From Bacteroidota bacterium (GTDB lineage: Bacteria; Bacteroidota; Ignavibacteria; Kapaibacteriales; UBA2268), in the NCBI GenBank assembly GCA_027371665.1, contig DAHXMP010000111.1, positions 1 through 6,058 of the forward strand: 6,058 bases of DNA. Direction: 5' to 3'. This document shows, in pieces, positions 1 through 5,992 of this stretch. Made by a program: the position numbers and the translations under genes. Every line of letters starts with the position of its first letter. Within the stretch, counting starts at the first letter, position 1. The notes under the pieces are model-generated. The model was not told where the DNA came from. It saw only the letters and a program-made list of their open reading frames with translations, and searched no databases.

Positions 1-148
1 TATGATGAAAATATTTTAATTATAAATTAATTTTTATTTAATATTTTCTTTTTCTTTGTAATTTTTTTATTTCAAGGAATTTTTTAAATTAATTTTTCAA
101 TGAGCATCCGAATGTGAAATTATTAAAACATGTGGAAGGGAAAAAATT

Positions 149-388
149 ATGAAAAATGAAGACGAAAATTTTGAGCCGGTAAGAGACGACAGTATTATTG
201 TTCTTAAAACCTATAATAACGAGTTCGACGCAGTTATTGCATCGGAACATCTGAAAGTAAATCATATCGAATCTTTCATATCACGCAACGACCCTGCAAT
301 GGTAGGCATGATGAGGAGTGCCCGCTTGTTCGTTAAAAAAGCCGATGCGAAAAGAGCCATAAAGGTGCTTGAAGCAATGGAAGCATAA
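149..388 (+). CDS. DUF2007-type small protein (putative signal-transducing domain)
   Basis: A 79-residue soluble protein with no signal peptide or membrane segment. After an acidic N-terminal tail (residues 1-14), residues 16-36 read as a beta strand followed by a helix (IVLKTYNNEFDAVIASEHL). Next come a short strand around 39-46 and a C-terminal strand and helix (LFVKKADAKRAIKVLEAM, 60-77). This order, with 'Lkty.n.fdA.ia...L' at the front and 'v...da..A..vL' at the end, is typical of the DUF2007 family, a small ferredoxin-like fold whose function is unproven. The DUF2007 zinc-ribbon extension seen in some members is absent. The ATG is preceded by an AAGGG (136-140) 8 nt upstream, which supports this start. 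It is probably its own transcription unit, since 186 nt separate it from the next gene. The family assignment rests on sequence pattern recall only. Confidence 0.75.
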   Translation: MKNEDENFEPVRDDSIIVLKTYNNEFDAVIASEHLKVNHIESFISRNDPAMVGMMRSARLFVKKADAKRAIKVLEAMEA

Positions 389-402
389 TCTCTTCCCTTT
401 TT
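379..402 (+). terminator. weak possible terminator after the DUF2007 gene
   Basis: GGAAG (379-383) can pair with CTTCC (392-396) across an 8-nt loop, followed by CTTTTT. The stem is only 5 bp and overlaps the stop codon (386-388), so it is a weak candidate. A longer T run follows at 409-415. Confidence 0.3.
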
Positions 403-574
403 ATCAGATTTTTTTATTATATTTGATTGTTTGATCAGTTCATTCAGAAAAAGATAAATTACATAATTAGATAGACAATCTGAAAGTTCTGATTATCAAC
501 GTTCCTAATGGATAAATTCACGATTGTGATTTAATAAATTAATATTATTATGTTTAACAATATTGGAGGTTGGT
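389..574. other. AT-rich intergenic region upstream of the nucleotidase gene
   Basis: These 186 bases hold no convincing gene. TATATTTG at 418-425 matches the Bacteroidota -7 consensus TAnnTTTG, but no TTTG lies about 20 nt upstream of it, so it is not called as a promoter. A near match, TATGTTTA (549-556), is probably too close to the ribosome-binding site to serve. A promoter for the nucleotidase gene must lie somewhere here, but it cannot be placed. Confidence 0.4.
565..569 (+). promoter_or_regulatory. Shine-Dalgarno site GGAGG that fixes the nucleotidase start
   Basis: GGAGG lies 5 nt before the ATG at 575. A TTG at 563 in the same frame would extend the protein by four residues, but it overlaps this site and would leave no ribosome-binding site of its own. 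The ATG at 575 also gives a clean signal peptide (MKRLSVLIF...). Confidence 0.85.
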
Positions 575-2446
575 ATGAAGAGATTGTCTGTACTTATTTT
601 TACTTTTATTTTTTTAATATCCGGCAAAATTTTATCCGAAGATATTACAATACTTTTTGCAACCGATACACATACAAATCTAAGCCCGGCAGCACCGAGA
701 CTAAATGATTTGACAGGTAGGTTCGGAGGAATTGCAAGAGCGGCAACAATAATAAACCAGGTAAGGCAGGAAAATCCAAACACAATCCTACTTCACGGAG
801 GCGACGCTTTTATTGGTGATTTAATGTTTAATACGACCTTCGGTGTTGCAGAGCTACAGCTTATGCAAATGCTCGGTTTCAATGCAATGGTTCTCGGCAA
901 TCATGAATTTGACATTACCCCTGGCGGCTTGCTTGGTGTATTGTCTGTTGCTGACGCAGACGGAAAACTCCCGATTCTTTGTGCTAATCTTAACTATTCA
1001 AACCCGGAAGTATCGCCTTTAAAAAAATTTGTCGGGGAGTTAATGACAAAAGATGTCGGTAATGTAAAAGTAGGTATTTTCGGCATGACAACACCACAAA
1101 CAAATTTTTACTCACAATCATCAATTGTTCTTGAAAACATTGACTCTGTCGCACAATTAGCTGTTGATTCTCTGAAGAGCCTGAACTGCAATATCATTGT
1201 CTGCCTATCTCATTTAGGCATTTATAATGACAGGGAAATTGCACAAAATGTTAACGGTTTAAATATAATTATAGGAGGTCATGACCATAAGCTTTTTACT
1301 TCTCCTGAAATGTTTGACCATCAAGGCTATGTTACTTATTATGCCCAGGCTGGAGCATTCTACAGGACTATGGGAAGATTTAATATAACCTATAATAACA
1401 ATGCCATCGAGGATATCAAATACAATTACATTGATATTAATGATAGTATTGAAGAGAATGCCCAGGTTAAATATCTTGTTGACAGCCTTGAAACTGTAGT
1501 AAACACTACATTTGGTTTTCAGTGTTTCAACCAGCAGGTAGGCTATGCAGAGGATAATTTTGGTGAGGCTGACACAAATTTACTATCCGCGGGAAATAAG
1601 GACACTCCTGTAGGAAATCTCGTAACTGATGCCTTCCTTGCCGCAGTACCGGATGCAGACATAGCTATAGAGCCTTGCGGTTCGACTGCACAGCCTTTAT
1701 ATATGGGTCCTGTTTCGGCAGATGATATTTTCAGAATGATAGGCTATGGATTCAGTGAAGCCAACGGAACACAGCATTACAAACTCGTTACATTTACACT
1801 GAATGGATTACAATTATTCGGAGGTTTGCAAATTGCTTTGAAAGACATTGACCTTGACGATGAAATGTTTGTCCAGTGCTCTGGTCTTCATTATGCATAC
1901 TATGTAAATCATGGTTCGAGCGATAGAGTCATTTATGATTCTATAATGATTAAAGGACAACCAATCCTTTTAGCCGGGAATTATAAGGTTGTTACAAATG
2001 AATTTGTAGGGGCACTTTTTGCCGGAATGCTTGGCTCTGCTTTACCCAATTATACTGTTATTGATACAATAACCGAATTTTCTGCCGTTATGAATTATAT
2101 AATGAATAATCTGGTTGTTATTCCGGTAAGAGAAGGAAGGATAAAAGCCTTAATTGACCCGAATGTCGGTGTTGAAGAAGTTACAAACAGCAAACAATCA
2201 ATTACCGTTTATCCAAATCCTGTAAATGGAATTGCAGTCGTTAAGTTCGAAGCTCCTGAGACTGGTATTTATTCGATGAAAATATATAATTCTTTCGGGG
2301 AGGAAATATCCAATATTTTCAATCAATCCCTTGAAAAGGGGATTCAGAGCCATAACATAAATGTATCAGGATTAACTTCTGGATTATATTTTGTAAGAAT
2401 TTCAAACGGAAGATTAACGTCTTCTGTTAAGATGATTGTAGATTGA
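575..2446 (+). CDS. Secreted 5'-nucleotidase / UshA-type metallophosphoesterase with T9SS sorting domain
   Basis: A 623-residue protein. Residues 1-21 form a Sec signal peptide (MKR, then a hydrophobic core, then cleavage near S21). The calcineurin-like metallophosphatase domain spans about 24-275 and has the two-metal ligands: D31-T-H33, GGD at 75-77, GNHEFD at 108-113, SH at 212-213, and GGHDH at 234-238. H110 and D113 match the His-Asp catalytic pair of UshA. The 5'-nucleotidase C-terminal domain follows (about 316-525), recognisable from TPVGNLVTDA (344-353), SGLHYAYY and VVTNEF (472-477). The final 80 residues are a T9SS type A sorting domain, with VYPNP at 545-549 and SGLYFVRI near 602-609. 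The enzyme is expected outside the cell or on its surface, releasing phosphate from nucleotides or similar esters. Oddly, the usual N-x-G-G-x-R pocket motif is replaced by EPCGSTA (366-372), and the late GGDGY motif is missing, so the substrate may not be an ordinary nucleotide. The gene is followed by a strong terminator and looks monocistronic. Confidence 0.9.
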   Translation: MKRLSVLIFTFIFLISGKILSEDITILFATDTHTNLSPAAPRLNDLTGRFGGIARAATIINQVRQENPNTILLHGGDAFIGDLMFNTTFGVAELQLMQMLGFNAMVLGNHEFDITPGGLLGVLSVADADGKLPILCANLNYSNPEVSPLKKFVGELMTKDVGNVKVGIFGMTTPQTNFYSQSSIVLENIDSVAQLAVDSLKSLNCNIIVCLSHLGIYNDREIAQNVNGLNIIIGGHDHKLFTSPEMFDHQGYVTYYAQAGAFYRTMGRFNITYNNNAIEDIKYNYIDINDSIEENAQVKYLVDSLETVVNTTFGFQCFNQQVGYAEDNFGEADTNLLSAGNKDTPVGNLVTDAFLAAVPDADIAIEPCGSTAQPLYMGPVSADDIFRMIGYGFSEANGTQHYKLVTFTLNGLQLFGGLQIALKDIDLDDEMFVQCSGLHYAYYVNHGSSDRVIYDSIMIKGQPILLAGNYKVVTNEFVGALFAGMLGSALPNYTVIDTITEFSAVMNYIMNNLVVIPVREGRIKALIDPNVGVEEVTNSKQSITVYPNPVNGIAVVKFEAPETGIYSMKIYNSFGEEISNIFNQSLEKGIQSHNINVSGLTSGLYFVRISNGRLTSSVKMIVD

Positions 2447-2471
2447 TAACATTTATAATAAAAATTTAACG

Positions 2472-2499
2472 GGCAGGTTTTATACCTGCCTTTTTTTTT
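2472..2499 (+). terminator. Rho-independent terminator after the nucleotidase gene
   Basis: GGCAGGT (2472-2478) pairs perfectly with ACCTGCC (2484-2490) around a 5-nt loop and is followed by nine T (2491-2499). It begins 25 nt after the stop codon. On the minus strand the same hairpin is followed, after a short gap, by a T-rich stretch, so it may also serve the leftward gene that once ended at 2501. Confidence 0.93.
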
Positions 2500-2500
2500 A

Positions 2501-2560
2501 TTATAATTTAATCTTTACTTTTATTTTTTTTTCACAAGTGTTTCTTGGCCACTTCTTAAG
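2501..2560 (-). pseudogene. Possible severed 3' end of the small secreted gene interrupted by the insertion sequence
   Basis: On the minus strand, reading from 2560 to 2501 in the frame set by the target-site copy, there are 19 sense codons and then TAA: LKK followed by the tail WPRNTCEKKIKVKIKL. The first three codons are the target-site copy, matching LKN at the break in the gene on the other side (3339-3331). Removing 2561-3330 and one 9-bp copy would join the two parts in frame, giving a protein of about 120 residues that ends close to the terminator hairpin. The tail is Lys-rich and short, and an open frame of this length could occur by chance, so this is an inference from insertion geometry. 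Confidence 0.4.
2552..2560. repeat. Left copy of the degenerate 9-bp target-site duplication
   Basis: CTTCTTAAG directly abuts the left inverted repeat. It matches ATTTTTAAG (3331-3339), which abuts the right inverted repeat, at 7 of 9 positions. IS1-family elements typically duplicate 8-10 bp. The two mismatches suggest an old insertion or chance similarity in AT-rich DNA. Confidence 0.5.
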
Positions 2561-2585
2561 AAGGATTTGGTAACTAAATATAGAT
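2561..2585 (+). repeat. Left terminal inverted repeat (IRL)
   Basis: This 25-bp segment beginning AAGG and ending TAGAT matches the reverse complement of 3306-3330 at 20 of 25 positions. The inner part is best conserved: TAAC, AA and TATAGAT are shared. It also contains TTTG (2566-2569), the probable -33 element of the transposase promoter. Confidence 0.8.
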
Positions 2586-2597
2586 TTCTTATATTTG
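2566..2597 (+). promoter_or_regulatory. Transposase promoter of Bacteroidota type (TTTG / TATATTTG)
   Basis: TTTG at 2566-2569 and TATATTTG at 2590-2597 are separated by 20 nt. This agrees with the known Bacteroidota promoter pattern, TTTG near -33 and TAnnTTTG near -7. The -33 element lies in the left inverted repeat, as the IS1 promoter does in its own left end. Transcription would start a few bases after 2600, about 35-38 nt before the ATG. Confidence 0.6.
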
Positions 2598-2631
2598 TAA
2601 TATTAAATTTACATTTTCTTACAAATATAAG
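2588..2631 (+). promoter_or_regulatory. 13-bp perfect inverted repeat that can hide the transposase ribosome-binding site
   Basis: CTTATATTTGTAA (2588-2600) is the exact reverse complement of TTACAAATATAAG (2619-2631), with an 18-nt loop. The right arm covers the first three bases of the AAGG ribosome-binding site (2629-2632), which sits 7 nt before the ATG at 2640. The left arm contains the predicted -7 box. RNA starting outside the element would carry both arms and could close the site; RNA from the internal promoter would lack most or all of the left arm. Such protection from read-through is established for IS10, IS50 and other elements; its use here is inferred. Confidence 0.65.
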
Positions 2632-2639
2632 GTGCTACT

Positions 2640-3313
2640 ATGAAATGTCCAAAATGTTCTGAATCTAATTTTGTAAAAAATGGGAAAGCTTTTGGTAAAC
2701 AAAGATTTAAATGTAAGATCTGTGGAACTAATTTTACCGTTGAATTAAAATCATATGCAAAACCAAAAGCTACTAAGAGAATAGCTCTACAAATGTATTT
2801 AGAAGGATTAGGTTTTCATTCGATATCGAGGCTACTAAATGTTAGTCATGTTGCTGTACAAAAATGGATAAAAGCTTTCGGCAAAGAAATAGAGAATTAT
2901 AAAAATGATTTACCTGTAAAAATTGTTGAAATGGATGAATTACATACATATATAGGAAGAAAAAAAACTACTGTTGGATTTGGACTTCTGTTGATAGATG
3001 TGGGAAAAAGTTCATCGACTTCGTTATGGGTTCCAGGGGAACAGAAACCGGTAAAGAGCTATGGGAAAAATTGAATAAAAACGAAATAGTAAATGTGATG
3101 ACTGATTATTGGAAAGCATATTCTGAATTTTTGCCAAAAGAACTACATGTAAAATCTAAAAAAGAAACCTGGACAGTAGAAAGTTATAATAGCTTATTTC
3201 GACATTATTTAGCAAGGTTTAGAAGAAAAACAAAATGTTATTCAAAGAGTTACGAAATGTTAAAATATTCTATCTTATTATTTATGGCTAAAAAAATAAT
3301 ATGCTATCTATAG
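2640..3313 (+). CDS. IS1-family transposase, full-length product by -1 frameshift (or a frameshifted remnant)
   Basis: The first frame (2640-3074, 144 codons) has a zinc finger with C3, C6, C25 and C28, a helix-turn-helix region at about 45-80 (SISRLLNVSHVAVQKWI), and the first catalytic acidic residue in EMDELHTYIG (D99). The second frame is open from 2939 to 3313. It continues the family sequence as NYCWIWTSVDRCGKKFIDFV, with the second Asp in MTDYWKAY and the Glu in VESYN, then the IS1-like ARFRRKTKCYSKS. The frames join at AGA AAA AAA ACT (2958-2969): slipping back one base on A AAA AAA (2960-2966) gives a 224-residue protein with D99, D156 and E181, close to the roughly 230 residues of IS1 InsAB'. 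The enzyme would cut and join the element's ends. Without the shift, a 144-residue protein with an unrelated tail is made, which could act like the InsA repressor. It is unclear whether the shift is programmed or reflects loss of one A. Confidence 0.85.
2960..2968 (+). promoter_or_regulatory. Candidate -1 frameshift site, A AAA AAA C
   Basis: The first-frame codons are AGA AAA AAA ACT, so the run offers a perfect slippery heptamer A AAA AAA. It falls within the overlap of the two open frames (2939-3074) and exactly where family similarity passes from one to the other (GRKK, then NYCWIW). Classical IS1 shifts at A6C. No clear downstream stimulatory hairpin was seen. Confidence 0.55.
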
Positions 3314-3642
3314 TTGGTTACTAATACCTTATTTTTAAGTTCCTGGAAAGCTGACCTTATATCAGCATAATTGGTATCAATATTATCCCATGTTCTTTCA
3401 ATTATTGTATCAGGATTATCATATTTTGGAATATGAAAAACATCAACATAAAAATTAACACTAAACCAATTTTTTGCATAAGCTTCATTATAGCAAGTAT
3501 CAATCATTATCGAATCAGGATTAATTATATTTTTACTTGGTTCATTAGGAAGCAAATATAAACATGAATCGCAAATTGAAAATGCTGGTAAAGAAAAAAT
3601 GTTTAAGAAAATCACAAACCAAAGGAAATTTAACTTTTTCAT
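3304..3642 (-). CDS. Small secreted protein of unknown function, 3' end replaced by the insertion sequence
   Basis: Two adjacent ATG codons are possible starts (3645 and 3642). The second is preferred because GAGG lies 5 nt before it but only 2 nt before the first. The 112-residue product begins with a Sec signal peptide (MKKLNFLWFVIFLNIFSLPAFS). It continues with ICDSC and an acidic, aromatic-rich mature part (NWFSVNFYVDVFHIPKYDN, then TWDNIDTNYADIRSAFQEL). I do not recognise a named family. The last eight residues (KVLVTNYR) and the stop codon come from the right inverted repeat of the insertion sequence, so the native C-terminus has been lost. The natural tail may be the short open stretch at 2560-2501. 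The gene starts 54 nt after the WD40 gene on the same strand with no terminator seen between them, so the two could be co-transcribed. Confidence 0.6.
   Translation of the reverse strand: MKKLNFLWFVIFLNIFSLPAFSICDSCLYLLPNEPSKNIINPDSIMIDTCYNEAYAKNWFSVNFYVDVFHIPKYDNPDTIIERTWDNIDTNYADIRSAFQELKNKVLVTNYR
3306..3330 (-). repeat. Right terminal inverted repeat (IRR)
   Basis: This segment is the partner of 2561-2585, with 20 of 25 positions matching in inverted orientation. The transposase stop codon TAG (3311-3313) lies inside it. Read on the minus strand, it supplies the last eight codons of the truncated neighbouring gene, whose stop (3304-3306) overlaps its inner edge. Confidence 0.8.
3331..3339. 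repeat. Right copy of the degenerate 9-bp target-site duplication
   Basis: ATTTTTAAG abuts the right inverted repeat and matches the left copy (2552-2560) at 7 of 9 positions. On the minus strand it reads as codons CTT AAA AAT (LKN) of the interrupted gene; the left copy reads CTT AAG AAG (LKK). Confidence 0.5.
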
Positions 3643-3699
3643 CATAACCTCACAAGATAAAATTTAAAATTATAATAATAAGTTATTGAATTATATATT

Positions 3700-5958
3700 T
3701 TATTTGTAAATAATAAATTTTCCTGATATTGGTTTAAAATTATTATATATACAATAAAAATATATACCTGTGTTTAAATCAAAACATGAAATATTATAAA
3801 AATTAATACCGACTTGACAATTAAGATTTTCATTTATTACAATTTGTCCATTATAATTAAAAATTAAAACCTTAATTTGTTTATTTCTATCTTCATTAAC
3901 TTTTAATTCGATTTGATTAGTGATAGGATTAAAATTAATTGATATATTGGAGTTTTTATCTAAAATATTTCTTTTATCAAAAACTGAAGTTGGTTTCAAT
4001 GTCCAAATAATATTAGTTCCATCAATACTGCTGCTTGCTAATTTTGTACCGTCAGGACTCCATTTAACTTTTGAAACTCTGCTTCTATGATTATCAAATG
4101 AAATCAACAACTTCCAGTCTGGTTGTTCCCAAACATTAACGAAATTATTATCCAACGATGCTGCGATTTTACTACCATCCGGATACCAGTCATTTGATAA
4201 AACATAGCCATAGAAATGTGGAATAGAATTATTAACAACAATAGGTTTCTTATAATAATCCGTTTCTATTATATATAAGTTTCCTATGTTACATACTGCT
4301 AAATATTTACCATCCAAACTGTATTCAGGAGAATAATATGTATACCAAGTACCTTTATATATATTATATAGATTAGTGATTAATGAATCACCAATTGTGT
4401 CCCATATATATATGGGAAATTCTCCAAAACTAATTGCAATTGTCCTATTATCTGGATGCCATGCGAAATCAGATATTTCCTGTACCCCAATTCGTAAATA
4501 ATTTAACATTATATTTTTATTAATATCCCATATCGTCAGAGAACTATCATCACCAACATAACCTAATTTAGTACAATCGGGGCTCCATTTTGCATTATCA
4601 ACATTCCTATATTCATAAAAACTATCTATTTCATCAAGAGTTGCAGCATCTAGAATTACAATTTTATCTTTTGTCTTACAAGCAATTTTTTTTCTGTCAG
4701 GACTGAAACATAATCCCTGTTTATCTCCTAAATCGATTACTTTAATCAATTCTCCTGTTTCTGCATCCCATTCTTGTAAGCCAAAATTAAAGTTCATTAT
4801 TTTTTTACTGTCTAAACTCCAAATAATCTGATTTGGAGAAATTGCATGCTCATAAATAGTATGAATGTTTGTTTTACTTGCAATATCCCAAATTCTAATT
4901 GTATTATCTCCAATATAATTTGTACAATAACTAAATAATAAGGTTCCTTCAGTATTCCAGGCAAGATGTATCATGTCATCTATCTGTTTTTGAAATGTCG
5001 CAAATAGAGAACCGTCTTCGGCATTCCATATTTTAATCAAGCCATTGTAATCACTCGAAGCAATTGATGAGCCGTCAGGCGACCATTTAACTTCGCTAAT
5101 TAAATCTCCATCATTAATTAATGTATCAACAGGTAAACTTTTATCAACATCCCACAATATTAAATTATTTTTATTATCAACTTGACTTCCTCGACTAGCT
5201 ATTATCTTATGTCCATCAGGGCTAAAGTCAATTTCTGGATTATAATAGTTTGTATCAAGAATTTTATTATCATTATTATCAATATTCCATAATATTAAAC
5301 CGTTATTAAAAGTTACTATACTTTTCCCATCCGGTCTCCATTTATAATCCCAAAAAATTTTTCCCTTATAATTTACAATTTTTCTTAATTTGCCCGATAA
5401 TGCATCAATTACTTTTATATTAGTATCTCTTTCAACAAATGAAATGTAAGCTCCATCAGGGCTCCACTTCAAATCGTTAATCCATTGCGAGTCTTTAACA
5501 AAATAAAACAGTTGATTATTGTTAATATTCCACACTGTAATAGTTGAATCATCGTTTGTACAAGCCAATTTTGTATCATCCGGGCTCCAGTTAATACCAT
5601 ATTTTTTACCTCTATTATCCTTAATGATATTTGAAAATTCTTCATTTTTTACGTCAAAAATTTTTATACTTCCTTTTAAGCCATTCGTTGCAATTTTATT
5701 CCCATCATGACTCCAAACAATTTCCGGTTCATCTGTATAATCATCCCATACTTTTTTTAACAATTCAAAATTATTTGCATCCCATATAAATATACCGAAC
5801 TCACTGCAACTTGCAAAGTATTTACCATTAGGACTAACCTGAAAATCGGAAATATCCCCAAATCCGAGGATAACAGTATCAGCAATCTGACTCTTAACCG
5901 AAGTGAGAGAAAATATAAACACTGTTATTACAAGCAAAATTTTAAATATTGTTTTCAT
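3700..5958 (-). CDS. Secreted twin beta-propeller WD40-repeat protein with T9SS sorting domain
   Basis: A 752-residue protein with a signal peptide (residues 1-23, MKTIFKILLV to VKS). About 15 WD40-type repeats of 38-47 residues follow, each with a [W/F/Y]-x-P/x-D-G turn and a later strand ending in W-D, W-N or similar. The turns begin near residues 41, 82, 124, 165, 207, 245, 292, 334, 380, 418, 458, 500, 547, 591 and 633. Fifteen blades suggest two tandem propellers (7 plus 8). The last 85 or so residues form a T9SS-type sorting domain: INFNPITNQIELKV in place of the usual YPNP stretch, then IFNYNGQIV and NTGIYFYCIYN. Such propellers are binding platforms, and no catalytic motif is visible; the protein is probably surface-attached or released. 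The ATG at 5958 has AGGA about 8 nt upstream. The DNA looks AT-richer than much of the nucleotidase gene. Ligand unknown. Confidence 0.88.
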   Translation of the reverse strand: MKTIFKILLVITVFIFSLTSVKSQIADTVILGFGDISDFQVSPNGKYFASCSEFGIFIWDANNFELLKKVWDDYTDEPEIVWSHDGNKIATNGLKGSIKIFDVKNEEFSNIIKDNRGKKYGINWSPDDTKLACTNDDSTITVWNINNNQLFYFVKDSQWINDLKWSPDGAYISFVERDTNIKVIDALSGKLRKIVNYKGKIFWDYKWRPDGKSIVTFNNGLILWNIDNNDNKILDTNYYNPEIDFSPDGHKIIASRGSQVDNKNNLILWDVDKSLPVDTLINDGDLISEVKWSPDGSSIASSDYNGLIKIWNAEDGSLFATFQKQIDDMIHLAWNTEGTLLFSYCTNYIGDNTIRIWDIASKTNIHTIYEHAISPNQIIWSLDSKKIMNFNFGLQEWDAETGELIKVIDLGDKQGLCFSPDRKKIACKTKDKIVILDAATLDEIDSFYEYRNVDNAKWSPDCTKLGYVGDDSSLTIWDINKNIMLNYLRIGVQEISDFAWHPDNRTIAISFGEFPIYIWDTIGDSLITNLYNIYKGTWYTYYSPEYSLDGKYLAVCNIGNLYIIETDYYKKPIVVNNSIPHFYGYVLSNDWYPDGSKIAASLDNNFVNVWEQPDWKLLISFDNHRSRVSKVKWSPDGTKLASSSIDGTNIIWTLKPTSVFDKRNILDKNSNISINFNPITNQIELKVNEDRNKQIKVLIFNYNGQIVINENLNCQVGINFYNISCFDLNTGIYFYCIYNNFKPISGKFIIYK

Positions 5959-5975
5959 AGTTTTTTCCTATTACG

Positions 5976-5992
5976 ATAGTTCAACTATTATA
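5976..5992 (-). promoter_or_regulatory. Possible promoter -10 (TATAAT) overlapping a small palindrome, upstream of the WD40 gene
   Basis: On the minus strand TATAAT (5992-5987) lies 28 nt before the WD40 ATG, a suitable distance for a -10 box, but no good -35 or TTTG partner was found. ATAGTT-C-AACTAT (5976-5988) is a perfect 6-bp-arm palindrome overlapping its downstream edge and could be an operator. Both are short and in AT-rich sequence, so chance is a real alternative. Confidence 0.3.

Larger units (their letters stand above)
2561..3330 (+). mobile_element. IS1-family insertion sequence, about 770 bp
   Basis: The element is bounded by imperfect inverted repeats (2561-2585 and 3306-3330) and filled by an IS1-type transposase read in two frames. 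Its length of about 770 bp is almost the 768 bp of classical IS1. The short leader, the promoter starting inside the left repeat, and the transposase stop inside the right repeat (3311-3313) are compact IS1-like features. It lies between a convergent pair of genes and seems to have cut the 3' end off the leftward one. The exact ends are set by the repeat alignment and the adjacent 9-bp near-duplication. IS1 ends usually begin with GG, so a shift of two bases is possible. Confidence 0.88.

Noticed and set aside
1..30. Possible tail of an upstream gene (YDENILIIN then TAA at 28-30)
   Set aside because: Nine codons at the window edge in AT-rich DNA are too few to support a coding call.
505..783. 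Open frame of 92 codons on the minus strand
   Set aside because: It overlaps the start of the well-supported nucleotidase gene on the other strand, has no ribosome-binding site of note, and resembles no known family.
3026..3313. Second transposase frame as a separate gene starting at ATG 3026
   Set aside because: Family similarity continues upstream of this ATG in the same frame back to 2966, so it is the continuation of the transposase rather than an independent gene.
5519..5710. Open frame of 63 codons on the plus strand
   Set aside because: It is the antisense shadow of the WD40 repeats; its hydrophobic look comes from the opposite strand of repeat codons.
3793..5840. Regularly spaced short repeats resembling a CRISPR array
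   Set aside because: The spacing of about 125 bases, variable repeat sequence and continuous coding frame show that these are WD40 blade turns.
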